From Hofstenia miamia (taxonomy: Eukaryota; Xenacoelomorpha; Acoela; Hofsteniidae): a stretch of DNA of 64,000 nt. The stretch is taken from positions 463,037 to 527,036 of the forward strand of contig CABFPE010000187.1 in NCBI GenBank assembly GCA_900660155.1, in the 5' to 3' direction. Positions 23,501 through 38,500 of this stretch are shown piece by piece; the first letter of the stretch is position 1; every line of letters begins with the position of its first letter. A model generated the notes under the pieces. It made no database searches and was not told the DNA's origin. It saw only the letters and a list, made by a program, of their open reading frames with translations. Made by a program: the position numbers and the translations under genes.

Positions 23501-26500
23501 AAGGAATCTAGAGGATGCGGACTGAATGAGGAGGTAGGAAACACTAGAGTTGCAGGAGAGCGAAGATCTCGTGTATTTCAAGTAGAACGTTCATAATGAC
23601 GACCTCTCCATTCACATTCAAGGCGTTATTAAAAATTGAAAATTAGCAATAAGCTGAATAAATTTCGTTGTGTATTATCAGTGAAAAGATCTGATTTCGC
23701 ATTTCCGCCTCATTATGGCAATTGACTCTCATAATATGATATTCCCCGAACAATGCGGAGGAGGAGCATGGGATGGTTTGGTATTATCGAATAAATAGGA
23801 AAACCATCTGACGGTTAATCTCTAATTAAAACTGATCTACAGTCTTAAAGTGTAAGACAAGAATGCCTGTCTCTGACCTGCTGTCATGATATTTTTAATA
23901 GCTCCTTATTTTAGTTTTCCGAGATCTTCAATTATTCAGAGCTCATTAAGATTTTTAATTTTCATATTATTTGCGAATAAAAATTAATATTTGAAATTGT
24001 GATGTTTGCATATTTTCATAATGGAGATGTGGACTATGATTGTCAGTTATTTATTTTTTGATTATGCATTACTTATTGAGCATCCAAATATAAATTGTAT
24101 GATAGCCCAGTATATAGTATTTACATTAAAGAAAATTACATTTATAATGAGTTTTGTTAAACTTTCAAAGTTGTGATAAGGTTATCGTATGACTTTTCAA
24201 GTTTTAATCGAAACAGTTCTGAGTGATATTTATCTAGGTAAGATTACTAAAAAATGACGACAGCGTTTTTATGGTGAAAGTAATTTGATTTCACAGTAAA
24301 TGCATGCTTTTATATTTAATTGGTCTTTCATAATTTATTGATGTCATGTTATAGAGCCATTCCAGATTCAGAAGCTTTTCCAATTTACGTCAGTCAAGAT
24401 GGAACACATCAACTCACCAAATCAGCTATTTTGAAGTATCGTGATCGTATCAATTATATTCAGGTAATCCCCAATTTTGATTATTTATCTTAGCCTCGAA
24501 AAATATGTGTACTAATCAAATAGCAACATAGTTTGATATTCCCCATCGTGTACATCTCCTCATTCACGAATATTTCACGCTTTCAATTCTATCTACGTCA
24601 AGGAAATGAGGATCCATAATTTACTATTCAATTTTAAATTTTTTGAAAACTACATGCATTTATCTATCGTCTTTTTGTTTCATTTCTGATTGTCGTTAGG
24701 TATTATTCAGTGTTAACTTAAGAATACATTTTTGTATTAAATTGAAAAGTAATGCGATTTTTATGAATTCCCTTTCGTGAAGAATTTTTCCTACGGTTTC
24801 CACTAATGTGTTACTTTTTCCAGATAGAGAATCAATTTTGCCAAAGCGTATATATTATCTTTCATTCTCTCTGATGTAAATAATTTGAAAGTCTCCGTGT
24901 AAAATTACAATCATGCATAATTATGAGAACTAAAAGATTTTAGAGCTGTAACAGAAATGTAGTATATGGTTTAAATGCATTACATATTTAATTTCTGATT
25001 TAGTTGTGTAAACTCTTTAACATTTTATGATTTAGTTGTGTAAACTCTTTACTTTCTTCAGTTATATGTTGATATGCACAATGCCACCAATTTAATTTCT
25101 GATTTAGTTGTGTAAACTCTTTACTTTCTTCAGTTATATGTTGATATGCACAATGCCACCAATGTAGAAATTTTGCCGTAAAAAGACATTGTAAGGCTGA
25201 CTTTGTTTCCATTTTGGGAAATATTTAAATATCGGGAAGGAGGTTCTTGCATACAAAAATCAAGTTGGCATATTAATGTCAAAAGATAGAATTGGTCAAA
25301 ATCTTAGCAATTTTGCTGTGGACGTTTAACAGTGAAATTATGTATTTCAAACTTTTCTCTTAATGTTACTTTCACAATAGGCTGTTGGACCTGTGCCCTG
25401 AGTTATATCCATATTCAATTCCATCGCTCAAAATGAAATTCGTTTTCTTCTTTCATATATTATTGGGTGCAATTATTCATCAGCTTTGTCAGAGTTCCTT
25501 TGAGATTGCAGTTCAAAATTCCTTCCATTTTTCTTTTTACATTTTAATGAGATTATACCGCTAAAATTCCAAGAAACTGACTTCATCATTATTAGTTGCT
25601 TTACTAATTCCATTGAGAAAATGCAGTCTAGAGTATGTCTCCTTTTTTCACTACCTGAATTAATTGCTTAGCGACACGTTTAGGCATTTTTTAATATTTC
25701 CTTGATTTTTAAATTTGATTCGTAGTAATAATGTGTTAGCTAGCTTATGTGCACGTTTTTCATTTGGATATATTTTATGATGGGAAAATCTTTTAATTTT
25801 GGGTAATTAACGTAGAAATCATCGTTGTGGGAATACCTAAATCCTCAATAGTGACCGCCATATTGGTTGACGGTTTAGTTTGATATTATGGGTGAATTCA
25901 CATTTTATTAAGTCGGTGAGGTAATGTTAAGTGAAGTTCATGGTCATTGTTACAAGTAGCATTGACGTGTACTGCTAAACCAAGGTTTTAATTTTAATTA
26001 CGTTGAAATTCTTTATTTTGTTTTCAATTTATACTGCTCAACATTTTTGTGTTTGTCACTTATGATCTTTGGGATACACAGATTTTTTTTACATTTTTAG
26101 TAGACATTAATAAACTTTGTCATTGATGTTATGCCTTTCAATAAGTTTAAATCTTTGATAATTATTAATGGATGAATACCAGGGGCCATTGGATCAGGAA
26201 TGAAAATGGATCATTTACAATATTATATTATTTTTTTGCGAAAAACTATTGGCCAATCTCAATAACGCACACTTTTAGTAAATTATTTGAAAAATTACTG
26301 TACATTCTAATCAACAAATACCTACAAGTGATGCAATTGTTTCAATTACTGAAAAAATATCCTCAAATAAATGCCAAAATAAATCCAGTTGCATAGCCCT
26401 TCTAGACTTAAACAAAGCTTTTCATGCATTCAATTTAAGTTACTTATGGGTTTTTTTTAGAAAACGGCGTGTTTTAATGAATAATATGAAATCTGATTAT

Positions 26501-29500
26501 ATTATTACCAATCGAGGAGTGCATCAAGGCACAATACTGGGGCGAATTTTATTTAAAAAATAAGTAAATGACATTATTAAACATGTAAATCATAGTGAAA
26601 TATATCAATTTGCTGATGATACTTGCCTCAAAAATAATGATGCATTTGGGGCCACAAAAAATTCGTTATATTTTCCCCACTTCTGTAAATGAAATAATAA
26701 GATCAAATTAACTATGACAAATATGTTGCTTTGACTCTTATTTACTAATATTCGTGGGATGCTGGTTGCTTTTAAAAGCTTAAAATTACTAATTTATTAA
26801 ACATGAACATTGGACACCGCCTAATGTACTAGCACTGGGTCTCGGTAACACTTATAGACTTTGGAATTGGTAATTATTGTAAAAAGTTGCTTTGCTGTTT
26901 TTTTCGCGTCATTAAATCAATTTTGATAATAGCGTTTGATTTAACAAAAAACATTTTTATTTTCTTGTAAATGAACTGTGTTTCTAAATTGTCTCTTCCG
27001 CTTTTCGTCGTAAGTATATTGATTTTCTTATTTTAAATATCAAAGCCTACACTAGTACATAATTGATGTCACCATCGTGAGTTCCGTATTTTTATCCTTC
27101 ACTTCCCAAAGTCAATGCAAACCACTTCCCTGCATTTTCATCACTTCCTTCAATCAATACTGCAATCATTTCTTATAATCTAATTAATCAATATTCTCAT
27201 TTAATACCTTTCCATTCTTCTAACTATTTGTCCACGTTTTGTAATAGAGTTTACTGTGTGATATTTTTTGCTTACTAACAAAAGTCGTAATATTTTAGAA
27301 ATAAATTTTGGTTGCGCCAGGATTTATGTTTTGAGACGCTTTTTTAAGCGTATTCTTTCAAATTATTTACTTTTTAATTTACATAAGATTTGCAATTTTA
27401 ATGAGTGTTCCCCTTAGAATTGCATGTTGTATTGAACTATTCAATCCATTTGCAATACATTTCGTAATAATTTTCATGGGAATTGAATTTTGAATTGCGG
27501 AAATTTAATAATGGCTAATGTCCTTTTGCGGACTTCCAAAAAGGACGACACTAATGAATACGGCAGAATAGTAGGTATGTGATGACAGGAAATATACCAG
27601 CACTTTCCAGGTGTAATGGAGCAATAATCGACGCGGATTTATGTTAAAGGTTGATATTGATTTATAGACTGTTTGCAGTAGGAACTCACTCTTCCGAAGG
27701 AGTCCAACTGAATATTGCCTCATTAGTCTCGTCTCGTCTATTTTTGTTAACTTTTAATTGGCTACTTTATAATGAACTATTGGTTTACTTACTTTTACAT
27801 TCAAAGTATATATATATATATGAAGACTATACCTGGAAAAAGGGCATGTGTCACACCGGCCCTTTTGCCTCTTTTCAAAGTGGACATATGCCCTTCTTAA
27901 CAAGTACAGGCTTTCTTCTCCTTGCAATAAATGAGACACTTTGGATCACAGTCTACATAATGGCGGCCATAACTGAAAAATCCCAAATTGTGACATATGT
28001 CTTTTTTCCCATGTGGTCTTCATTTATATATGGATGGGTGGATGGATAGATAATAATTTTATTAAGTTATCTGATATTCATGTCTTTAGCCTGATATAAG
28101 TGTTGTTTTATCTGTGACATTCATATATGATTTGCTTTAGCGAGGAGCATGAAACCTTTCTCTAATCTGACGTATTTGAATTTGTAAATCGTTATTTCCC
28201 AGTTTTTTGATAATTATTCATTCGCTTGCTTTACGTTAATTCATTTCAATGTTGAGAAGTGAGGTTATAAAATCGTTGCAGTCAGATAGCAAATCATGTG
28301 TACCTCATAATTTTATTGTCACATTGCTCTTAATGTCAATGCTTGCCTGAGAACGAGTCAAGCAAGTATTCTTTATGTCATCTGCAGAGTTAAATAAAGA
28401 TTTAACTCTGCAGCAACAATTCTACAAAATCAGGAATGGGCTTACACTCACTGGTCTATAGATTGGTGTAAAATGATGCACTTCCAAATGTAATGATGTT
28501 TTGATAATTACCATCTGAATACTGATAATCGGCTCCTTGTGCCTCACGACTTAAATCAATAAATACAATATGTAGAACATATAATTAAAAAGTAAGTACT
28601 TAAAGTCGCGTTCAGAGATTGAACCGGCCACAGGTCTGCAGTCGTTTGGAAATTTCCAAAGAATTTCCGTAAAATTACCGGCTCCTTACCTCCCAACATT
28701 AAAAATGTATTTCTTGTTTTATGTAACAAACAAGGAATATTTTGCTTAGTTTGGGAGGAAATCCTATGAAAATCTAGTTTGAAAAACTTTTTTTGTTTCA
28801 GCAGGCTACAGTATTGCAATTAGAATAATAATTGTATTTACTTTGTGGAATCTCTCATTAATCTTGCTATAAATTGAGTTGTTCTGCATTTTACTTTCAC
28901 TTTTTTAACGAAGTAATAATAACAAAAATTGTTTATAATAAAGAACATCTAGGAACTTCATAAAAATACAGAAGTTTAAACGTTTGTATTTTGCTAATAC
29001 TGGAAAAGAAGTTCAAAACATTTTGGTAAGATTTTCGGTTGCAAACAGATTCAAAAACAAATGCCAATTGAGAGAAGGAATTATGCTTGGGATTACAGAA
29101 AAAACCTGTTTATTTGCTTATTTATTTTTTTTCCAATGCTGACGTTAAATGCCACAGCAATATGACATTATTTTCAGGTCGATATTAACAGTTCTTCCTT
29201 TGTAAATGAGATCAGATTCCGGCCATGTCAAAAATGCCGACTTCGCCGGAAGAGGTCTATGAATGATTTTCTGTGTTTTGTTTCCTTCGTTTTTTACTTT
29301 TAATAGTAATAAATATTTAGACGAATATATACGGGCAGTAGTATTTAAATTTATCACTTTTTAGTTGGACTTTATTCAGCAGAGAATTGCATGCTGTTTC
29401 GTAATATTTTTTGCACTATCTATCAGTGGTTAGTGCAAAATATCCTTTAATTTCCAACGACAGTCTCATGAAATGTGTTTAAAACCAGGACTAGAAATGG

Positions 29501-32500
29501 TGCGATCTAACTTAAATCGATCGGAGGAGAATTCAATAGTAATGTTGGCAAGCTTATGGAATTAATCAGGTTTAATTGGTAAAGATTAATACAAGGTGTG
29601 TACCATCAACTTTCACATTGCGCTTACACATAGTGGAAAGTCATCGAAATAAATCCACATCAGTGAACTAAAGAATCGGTTGTTTCAAACTAATCGTTTT
29701 TTTTGTTATATGCTTAGAATCGAATATACTGTATTTTTTTCCGTCAATGGCACTTATGATAACAAAAGTCTCACATTAAATTCGACATTAACAACCTATG
29801 CTGATGATAAAGCACCTGTTATTCCATTAAATATACCTCTCCAGATAAATCTGTAACAGTCGTTAGTAACCTCGAAAGACATTTTAAAAAAGATATTTCA
29901 GTGAATAACTATGAAAAAATTTAAATAATTGATTATTAGCATAATTAGATTTGCTGTAATTGGTTCGAGTGAACAGAATGATTAGTAGTTCAGGTTTGAT
30001 CATCTCTTCGTTGTATTATTGAATCATATTTGATTATCGGATTTTATTTTTTGTAGTTTCAAAGTTTTGCTTGTGAGCATTTTGTGAAGCAGTTATTTGG
30101 ATACCGCCATCTTGCCGCTTTGCATTTTTGACGCCTAATGAAGCAAATAAATTCCCTCGTGATCGATTTTTCTAGGCNNNNNNNNNNNNNNNNNNNNNAG
30201 TTCAGGTTTGATCATCTCTTCGTTGTATTATTGAATCATATTTGATTATCGGATTTTATTTTTTGTAGTTTCAAAGTTTTGCTTGTGAGCATTTTGTGAA
30301 GCAGTTATTTGGATACCGCCATCTTGCCGCTTTGCATTTTTGACGCCTAATGAAGCAAATAAATTCCCTCGTGATCGATTTTTCTAGGCGTCAGATCTCC
30401 GACGTAATCATGTACTTTAACACCTAATATTGACGTTTATTTGACTGCGAGGCTCCCATAATCCGTCCAGTGTTATTTATAATCGTTATTTTATTCCAGA
30501 AGGCGGAACTCTTAATCTTAGTTTTGATTCTCACAGCTATTCTCACATTTCTCCATAATATTTTAAATACTTGTAAAGAATAAGAAATGCGTCCATCTTT
30601 CTCTGAAATTTATTCGTTCTGTGCTGCATTCCTTTAAACCATTCAAGATGGAACTTCAAAAAGCTTGTTAATTCCAAACATTGTTGTAACAGACATTAGA
30701 GGTTTCTTTGCTCTAAAGAAATACACCAAAATATGATATGTTTTTGTTTCTATTAATAATGCACCATGGAGCCGAAATCTCCACCCCTAAGTATTTATTG
30801 CGGTGGAGCACTAAGCTTTGTAAATAGTTAAAATTGCGCGTTGTTTAATGTTAAACCTTTTTCTATCGAGAAATCTTGATCACTTGATGGAAACAAGCAG
30901 TTGATATTCATAGACTTAATTGAAGACATAGGATTTTTGTACAGGAATGTTTAAAAATCATATCTTCAGGAGGCCGTGTAGACATCCCTCCATTTGTTAG
31001 CCACATTATTCGGTGTTTTCATGCGAGTCACAAAATTGACTAATCATACAGTAATCACTTTTTTATAACATTTATTTTGTCATGTCTTTATTGTGATTAA
31101 TGCAATGCATTGTTTATAACATGATTTAATACGTCACTTTATTGGGATTACGCTGGCAGCATTACGCAACTAAGCAGCCCATTGTATTACTGCACACTTA
31201 TTTAAGTGATATGCAAATGTTTTGTTTAAATATTGAATATGTTGCTTTTAATACAATACAAAACACAGTATATACAGATTATTCAACTTTTATTGGGATT
31301 GGGGTGCATTAAAAGCCAAATGAACTCCCTGAATATTCATTATATATACTTTCCAAGCATTTTGTGTTGTATCTATGTGATCCGTGCTGCAGCATTTATA
31401 TCGCAATTGGCATGATCCATTGACCATTTTATAACCATAATTGCTGTCTTACATTTCGCGCTTCGATATTTGCAAGTTCACTTAAAATTAATATTGCAAT
31501 ACTGTTTTAACGTTCTGAAACTTATTGTTCCACACGAAATAAGTTGCCTCTTTTTTGTTACTATCTTTTAGTAAATTTGTTAACATTGCCAACGACCGAT
31601 CAGTTCGGCAATTTGACATTCGATATTTTCCAAGAGTTCTTGGGATTCATTTATGTATTTTGTTTTACCAATTGACACATTTTCTTACTGCGCACCAATG
31701 TCTTCAAATGAACGAAATATTGGTGTGGAGGTCATTTAATACCTCAATCATTCAGGTCATTTTCATGTTAGAGAATTTTTATTGAATATAAAGTAGTATC
31801 CCAATAAACACTGTACAAATTTATTAAAAATCACCTTTAAATATTTTGAAAAATGTGATTGCATTTGAAATTTCTTGGAACTCTTTTTGCAGTTTGCAAT
31901 TAACGTTTTTCCTACGCTTTTTTATTTTGTCCAGGATATCGAGTTTGTTCTATTGCAAGGTCCGCGGCAACTTAAGGGCCGGGGAATAAATTACAAAGTT
32001 TGTGCATTGTTCGAAATGCAAAAACGCGATAATCTCAGTCCTATTTTACTAGAAAACATAGCGACTAAAAAAATGAGTCAGAACAACTTCACGAAATGGT
32101 TAAAATATTCCAAAGGAAATGTTAATTCTGATATTGGAAAAACCACCATAACTTTTGTTCTAATGTTTTATGTCTTTCTAACAGAATTATTCTTCCTTTT
32201 ATCGCTCATTGACGAGTAGAATAGATATGCAGTATTTTTGAGAATACGTTTTTCACATTATCCCTCTTAAAATTGATCATCTTTCATAGTGAATGTATTT
32301 GATGAATTATGAGGCCAGATTTCAAAATTTTTTTGCCCAAAAACGACAGACCTGAAATCGTTTCGAGTCTGAGAATTCTGGTGTGTCGCCGTTCAAAATT
32401 TATTCAGGAACATAGTTCGAAAGTTCGTACTTTATTCAAAGCTAAAATTCGCGAACTTTTACGAACTTTAATAATTCATGAATCAACTCTATAAGTTCGT

Positions 32501-35500
32501 AATGTTTGAAATTAATTTAAAAAATTAAAAAAATATTTTTTAACAAAAATATAATTACAAAACCGATAACTAATCAGATTCAAGAAGGCAATCGCGGCAA
32601 TACGATTTTAATACAGAGGAGGACAGGGGCATCAAAACATACTGTATTTGTTATTAACTGTTAATATAAAAGACAAAAGCAAAGCGACATTTGTGCCACA
32701 GTATATAAATACACTACACAGTCTCAACATTCCGAAAATTTGAGAAACTATATAATATCGCAATTTGTTTATAAAATTAGAAATTTTTCTATTGGCGTAG
32801 AGGGAGACATTGTACATGCTTTCCAAATCAAAGGGGGACACGTCCCTCTTTTCTCCTCTCAATCGCTGCCCCTGCAAGGACGAAGGATGCGACTCACCTA
32901 CCGTTTTCTTATAAAAAACTTAAGTTTGTTGGTGGCCCCTTGTTTCAGTCGTTTGTGGGACCCGCCCCACTAAGTAAACCTCATTTCGGCTTCTGAAACC
33001 AATCATTTTTTCCGAACTTTTATGAACTTTTACGCACTTTATCAAATTGGAAAAGTTCGCGAACTTTTACGAACTTTATTTTTTTCAATGAACTCTCGAA
33101 CTATGTTCAGGAATATATTATTGTTTATCAAATACTATTAACTCAATATTTGAATTTTTTTACACAACAGTGTCTTCTATCATCTTCGAATTCGTAAATA
33201 TTCCAACATCTTATTTCATCTTAATTATTGTGAGAATTTATATCGTAGCATTTATAAAAATTGTATTTCATGAATAGTAGAGAATTTTTAGGTGTGGCCT
33301 ATTTTAGGTTTATGCTATATGGCATTTACATGAACAATAAATGTAACACGGTAATTAGACTGTGTTAATAAATTTGAAAATATAAATTGTTATAATGACC
33401 AATTTTTTTTTATTAAGTGCAAAATTGTGATGTTAAAATTTCATACCGCACACTAGATGTGTTTTGTTCCCAATAAATTTAATATTCTACACAACGCACA
33501 ATTAGACTGTTGTACAGTTCATTATTTATTATTATTTCTAGGAAACTGCCCGTGATATGCACGGGATTTCAATTGCCTGTATTAGATATTTAATGAGTGA
33601 ATAAACTTTAAACAAACCATATGTTGTGTTTTTAAAATTTTAGGAATGAAATAAGTAATAAATGTGATCATCATACATTGGTAAAATGATTCTTATTTAC
33701 AATTTTAGCATATGACACTCCTTAATTAACCATTTAATATTGTAAGCACATTCAAAGCATGGTAGCACCTAATTCAAAAAGAGTGTATAGAATCACAACA
33801 AAATCGACTTCATTATTGTAGGTGTATAGATATTAGAGTAATATTAGAAAGATCCGACCCAATCCACTCATCATATTATGGGTCCCCTCACTTTCAAAAA
33901 CCTTGATCATAATCAGCTTTCTCTAATAAATTATCTTTGCTGTTATTTTATCGAACTGAGTTGTTGAGAATTCTTATATTAAATATTTTTCTTTAGCCTA
34001 CAGTTTATGAGCAAATGTTTATCTATTATTCCTCTGATCTGGTTGTTTAATATACTTACACACTTTATTGCAAGTGATGTACAGCTGGAGAGCGCACATT
34101 CCTGAAGCTTGTGGATTTACTCATGTTTAATAAATATATTATTAATCTAAACTTTATTACTTTGCAAAATAATGCTTTATTAAAATTATATTCTTATTAA
34201 AAGTACGAGAATTTGCATTTGGTGTTTTTGGTGTTTTCCACATCTGTATATATCATAATGTGAAATTGAACGTTTCTAATCTATTTATATTTTAACTACA
34301 AATCACAGATGTCAATGGGTACATTGACATTGCATCAGAAAGTTTGAAATTTTAGAATCGTTTCTTAAATAACTTTGGAAATATATATATATACATATAT
34401 ATGATATCTTGTATACATTTTTCCAATAGCCTATATTTAGCATCCCACTCTTCCTGTACCTGTGAATATCAAGAAAAACAAAATGGCCTCTAATTATTGG
34501 AAGATTTCAATGCACTTCAAGTGGGCTTTTGAGCATCTATTTGAAACTCTCAACTATGATTCTCTGATCGTTTTGGAAGGTATGCACTGTTTAAAACTCA
34601 ATACATTATTTCTTTACATCTATATATGTAACGTTATCAAAAAATTGTCGTCGCGTACGAGTTATAGATTGCTGGAAATTCTTTCACCATCTAAATTATA
34701 TACTTGTTTTTTCATAGTTATTAATTATTTTAGATGATTTGGAGGTGTCTCCAGATTTCTTCCAGTATATGTCATCAACACTTTCCATTCTCAAGAGTGA
34801 CCCATCTTTGTTCTGTGTTTCAGCTTGGAATGATAATGGCAAGGCGAAGTTGATCAACCCTGAAAAACTTGGTATTGTTTCTTCTTTTATTTCACCCGTG
34901 CAACGCTGTATTTTGTGAGACTGATACAAAAATCCTTTCATTACATCTTTTTCATAGTCAAGATTATACATCTTAAAATTGTTTCCGTACAATTATTTTT
35001 TTATTAATATTATGATATTGATTTTTGATAAGATGTATAGGAAAGCCTTCTTGTGGTTTAATTCAAATCTCCTGATAGAGTCTTGGTGACTCATTGGTGT
35101 GAATTTCGAATAGTTTCGTTTATTTAGTCAATCACGGTGATGAATTTCATATGTATTCTCAACATAGTAATATATTCGGTTTTGTCTTTGAATTTAGTAA
35201 TTTGTTTGGAAACCGAGAAAATTGCATTCACTTTAATCACTTGATTAGTGATCACGTTTACATAATGCACTCATTACTCATTCCCTTATGATTTGATATA
35301 CTGGCGTTTCCTCTTTTATAGAATTTGATCGCTTTGTTTAAAATTCTATATTTAAGAAGTCTGCATATTTGACAATTTACTCGTAAAAGTGAGCTCATTT
35401 TTTGGCATCTGTTCATATCAAGGAAAAGCTAATCCATCTTATTACGTATCCAAACCTGTTCTTTTAATTGGCCCTTAGTTCTTTATTTAAAAAGTTACAA

Positions 35501-38500
35501 AAATATTGCAAGTAGAGTTTTAAAATGAGCCTTTGTACAAAAAAGGGGTGTACTATTCATTCTTGGTGTTTTCTATATTAAATTGGTGGATCGCTTTTGA
35601 ATGTTCGAAGCATGAGTGATATTTTGAAATGGTTGACCTCTTTTAACCTAATTAACCTTGATATAAACCTTTGCCAATATTTCAAAAAATGCAATTAAAT
35701 TATTGTCGTATTAACTTTGCAACCTTGATTTTAGAAGAAATGCAGTTCCAGGTAAGGAAATACCGCAATTTAAAAAGACTAATTCCAAATGTATATTGGC
35801 CAATGTTTCTGACCAACGTGTTGGATTAACATATTGTTTTCGCAGTTTGAAGGACATTGTAAATTACTTGAGCATATCTGAATAAAATCAGAATGTGTGG
35901 GCTACTTCTTTTCATAAATAAACTAATAATTTCCTTATTCAAAAGAAAATAATTGTTCAATTATTTAAAATAGGTTAGTATATCAAGTGTTACATAGTTG
36001 ATTGATATTTGTGTTTTAATTTTAGAAAAATTTTAAATCAATTTTCAAAGTATATATAGTTTTCCCTATGTTTATATGAGCAGATTTGGCATAAATTTTG
36101 TCCCATTGTTTAAATATTTCAATGCTTATTATTGAATTTTGCTACCGAAATAGCGCATCAAATTTTCTACGAAACTTTGGTGTGTATAATTTTAAAATTG
36201 GTGAATGCAGCCTTTTCAAAGTTTGTCATGTTTTCATCAAACAGCTTTGAGAATAATGTTTTTTTGTTTTTCTATTGTCTTTTCATTTAATTACCTAAAA
36301 ACAGCGTCTCTACGAAATGTAATTTTAAACTATTCACCAAAATGTAATTCGTTGAGGCAGTGTGAAATTGTAGAAGATGTTCTTGATTACAATTAATTGT
36401 TACTAATTTTTTCATTTTCTTGATTAAATACGAAAGAGGACCAAATGTTGGTCTTGCAATAGTACATACATTAGTATATAGTATGCCGACTTATTTTCCA
36501 ATTGCTGATTTCATTATCTTTTAGAAACACTATATCGAACAGATTTCTTCCCAGGTCTTGGGTGGATGCTTCTTAAAAACTTATGGCTGGAATTGAAACC
36601 TAAATGGCCTTCATAGTAAGTTTTCCTTCACTACTTCTACCTCTTCCGTTTATTCTTGGCCCTATGTAGTTAAAAAGTATATTTTTAGGTATATTATATT
36701 TGTATAACATTATTGAAACATCGTATCCCAATAAGAAATATCAATACCCAGCGTCTTCGGATATCGCAAATGCATCGATGTATGTTCGCCTACTTAAGCC
36801 TTCTCCGTAGTTGTTGATTCTCCTTATTTTTCATAGTATTTTGTAGTTGTGTGTTGTAAGCCATGTTATCTAAAATTCAAAGATTCGACTGTTTAGGATT
36901 TAGAGGCAAAAATGATTTCTTTCGCCAATAAATATTTTCAGAGTAATCAAATTTTGTAAATAGCATTAAATCCCTCCGGCTGATGAACAATAGAAATGTC
37001 ATTCTTATTTCGAAACAGTTTCTAATTATTTAATTCCTATTTTAGTTATTCCCAAACATTCCATTTATTTTCACGCTTTTAGCTAAATCGTACTAATGTT
37101 CCACCTTTCCTAATTACCGCTCTTTCTGTAGTCTCACTTTAAATTGAAACGCCAACATGAAATTCACATCTAAAAAAACATTCTTGTTCTTGTTTAAAAT
37201 CATTTTTAGTTAAAAGGAACTCAGACCTATCAAATATGATTTAGTATACATGTTTCCGTCTAAATCTAGTTATGTTATATATATATATATATATATCTGT
37301 ATGTTATAGTTCTCCATGTCTTCAACTTTTGATTTTTAAACGTTAATATTACAAACTGAGCCCCTGATATTTTTAGTTATTGGGATGATTGGCTGAGGAG
37401 TGACCAACAACGAAGGAACCGAAGTTGTATTCGTCCAGAAATACCTCGCTCTAGTACATTTGGAAAGGTTGGAGTCAGCAACGGACAATTCTTTAACCAA
37501 CATCTACAGTATATCAAACACAATCAGATCTTCACCAATTTCTCAAACTTAGACCTATCATATCTAAATAAGGTACAGTTTTCTATAAAACAGACTGCTG
37601 TTTAAGCACAGAAGCTTTAGTTTGCGTATATGATTAGCAAATGATTCAAGGAATTGCTGTAGTCCAATGTTATTGAAATTGGGGAAGAGTTTCAGTATTT
37701 ATATAGTTAAGCGGTGTCGGGTTCTTGAATATCCTGCATCTCTTTTGATAGCCAATCTTACCTTTGTTCTTGTTGCATGCTTAGAAAGCATGATTCTTTC
37801 CTGCAGTTGGTGAGTTTTTAGATAATTCATAAGTATTATTGACAGATTGAATTTAATAATCTTTTCTATTTTTGTTAACTTGGCAAATAGTTTTATGGGT
37901 TCTTTAAGATCTTTTCTATTCCTTTCCGTGATATCCATTCCACAAATTTAAACTTGTTTATGCCGTTTGTTGATGAGTTATTCTACTTTGTTCAAATCGT
38001 CAGAAGCGTATTCAAATGTTCAAAATCTAGAGAAAATGTCAAACGTTTCATAACTTGCTATTTAATGAATTCTCTCTTTGGAATTGATTACAGCATATTC
38101 CACAATTTGCAAAATCTACTATTAGAATCATCGAACGATTAAATATAAATGAATGAATTTAAACGTGATGTTTGTCTGAAATATAATTTATATAATGTTC
38201 ACCCACTAAATAATGAAATTTGTATTTACTGCTCAACAGAAATGACATAGGCTCTAACTAAATTTTTCAAAACTTTTCTTATAAACGACACTTTCTCGGA
38301 GAGGCCCATGCGTCTTAGCCCTTCTTTTGAAACCCCTTGGTTAACTAGCGCTAAATAGTAGGATGATCACAGCAAAGTTTGTATGGCATAAAATGAAAAA
38401 CTAATCATATCATGAGCACGATCTTGCATACACTCTCAAATATATAAGGTTCAAAGACATTAGAACAACACTTCTTCCTTCGAAGAGTTACTAAAATATT

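Larger units (their letters stand above)
20254..24354 (+). other. MGAT1 intron B
   Basis: 4.1 kb intron. Holds a dispersed repeat (22108-22210) and a two-copy 58-bp repeat (22549-22667). The several small frames at 21029-22382 have no recognisable features. Confidence 0.75.
24464..34440 (+). other. MGAT1 intron C (10 kb)
   Basis: The largest intron. Contains a 72-bp tandem repeat, two non-LTR reverse transcriptase scraps, a perfect hairpin, a short assembly gap with duplicated flanks, and an inverted-repeat element at 32402-33115. The frame at 31875-32219 (including [20 protein letters not shown]) is open for 114 codons but matches nothing I recognise. The rest is AT-rich and unremarkable. 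Confidence 0.75.

Noticed and set aside
28382-28413. Hairpin as a transcription terminator or RNA gene
   Set aside because: Eukaryotic intronic context, no following T-run, and no precursor-like extension of the stem.
34696-34992. 98-codon minus-strand frame
   Set aside because: Complement of MGAT1 exon E, where homology and splice sites clearly support the + strand.
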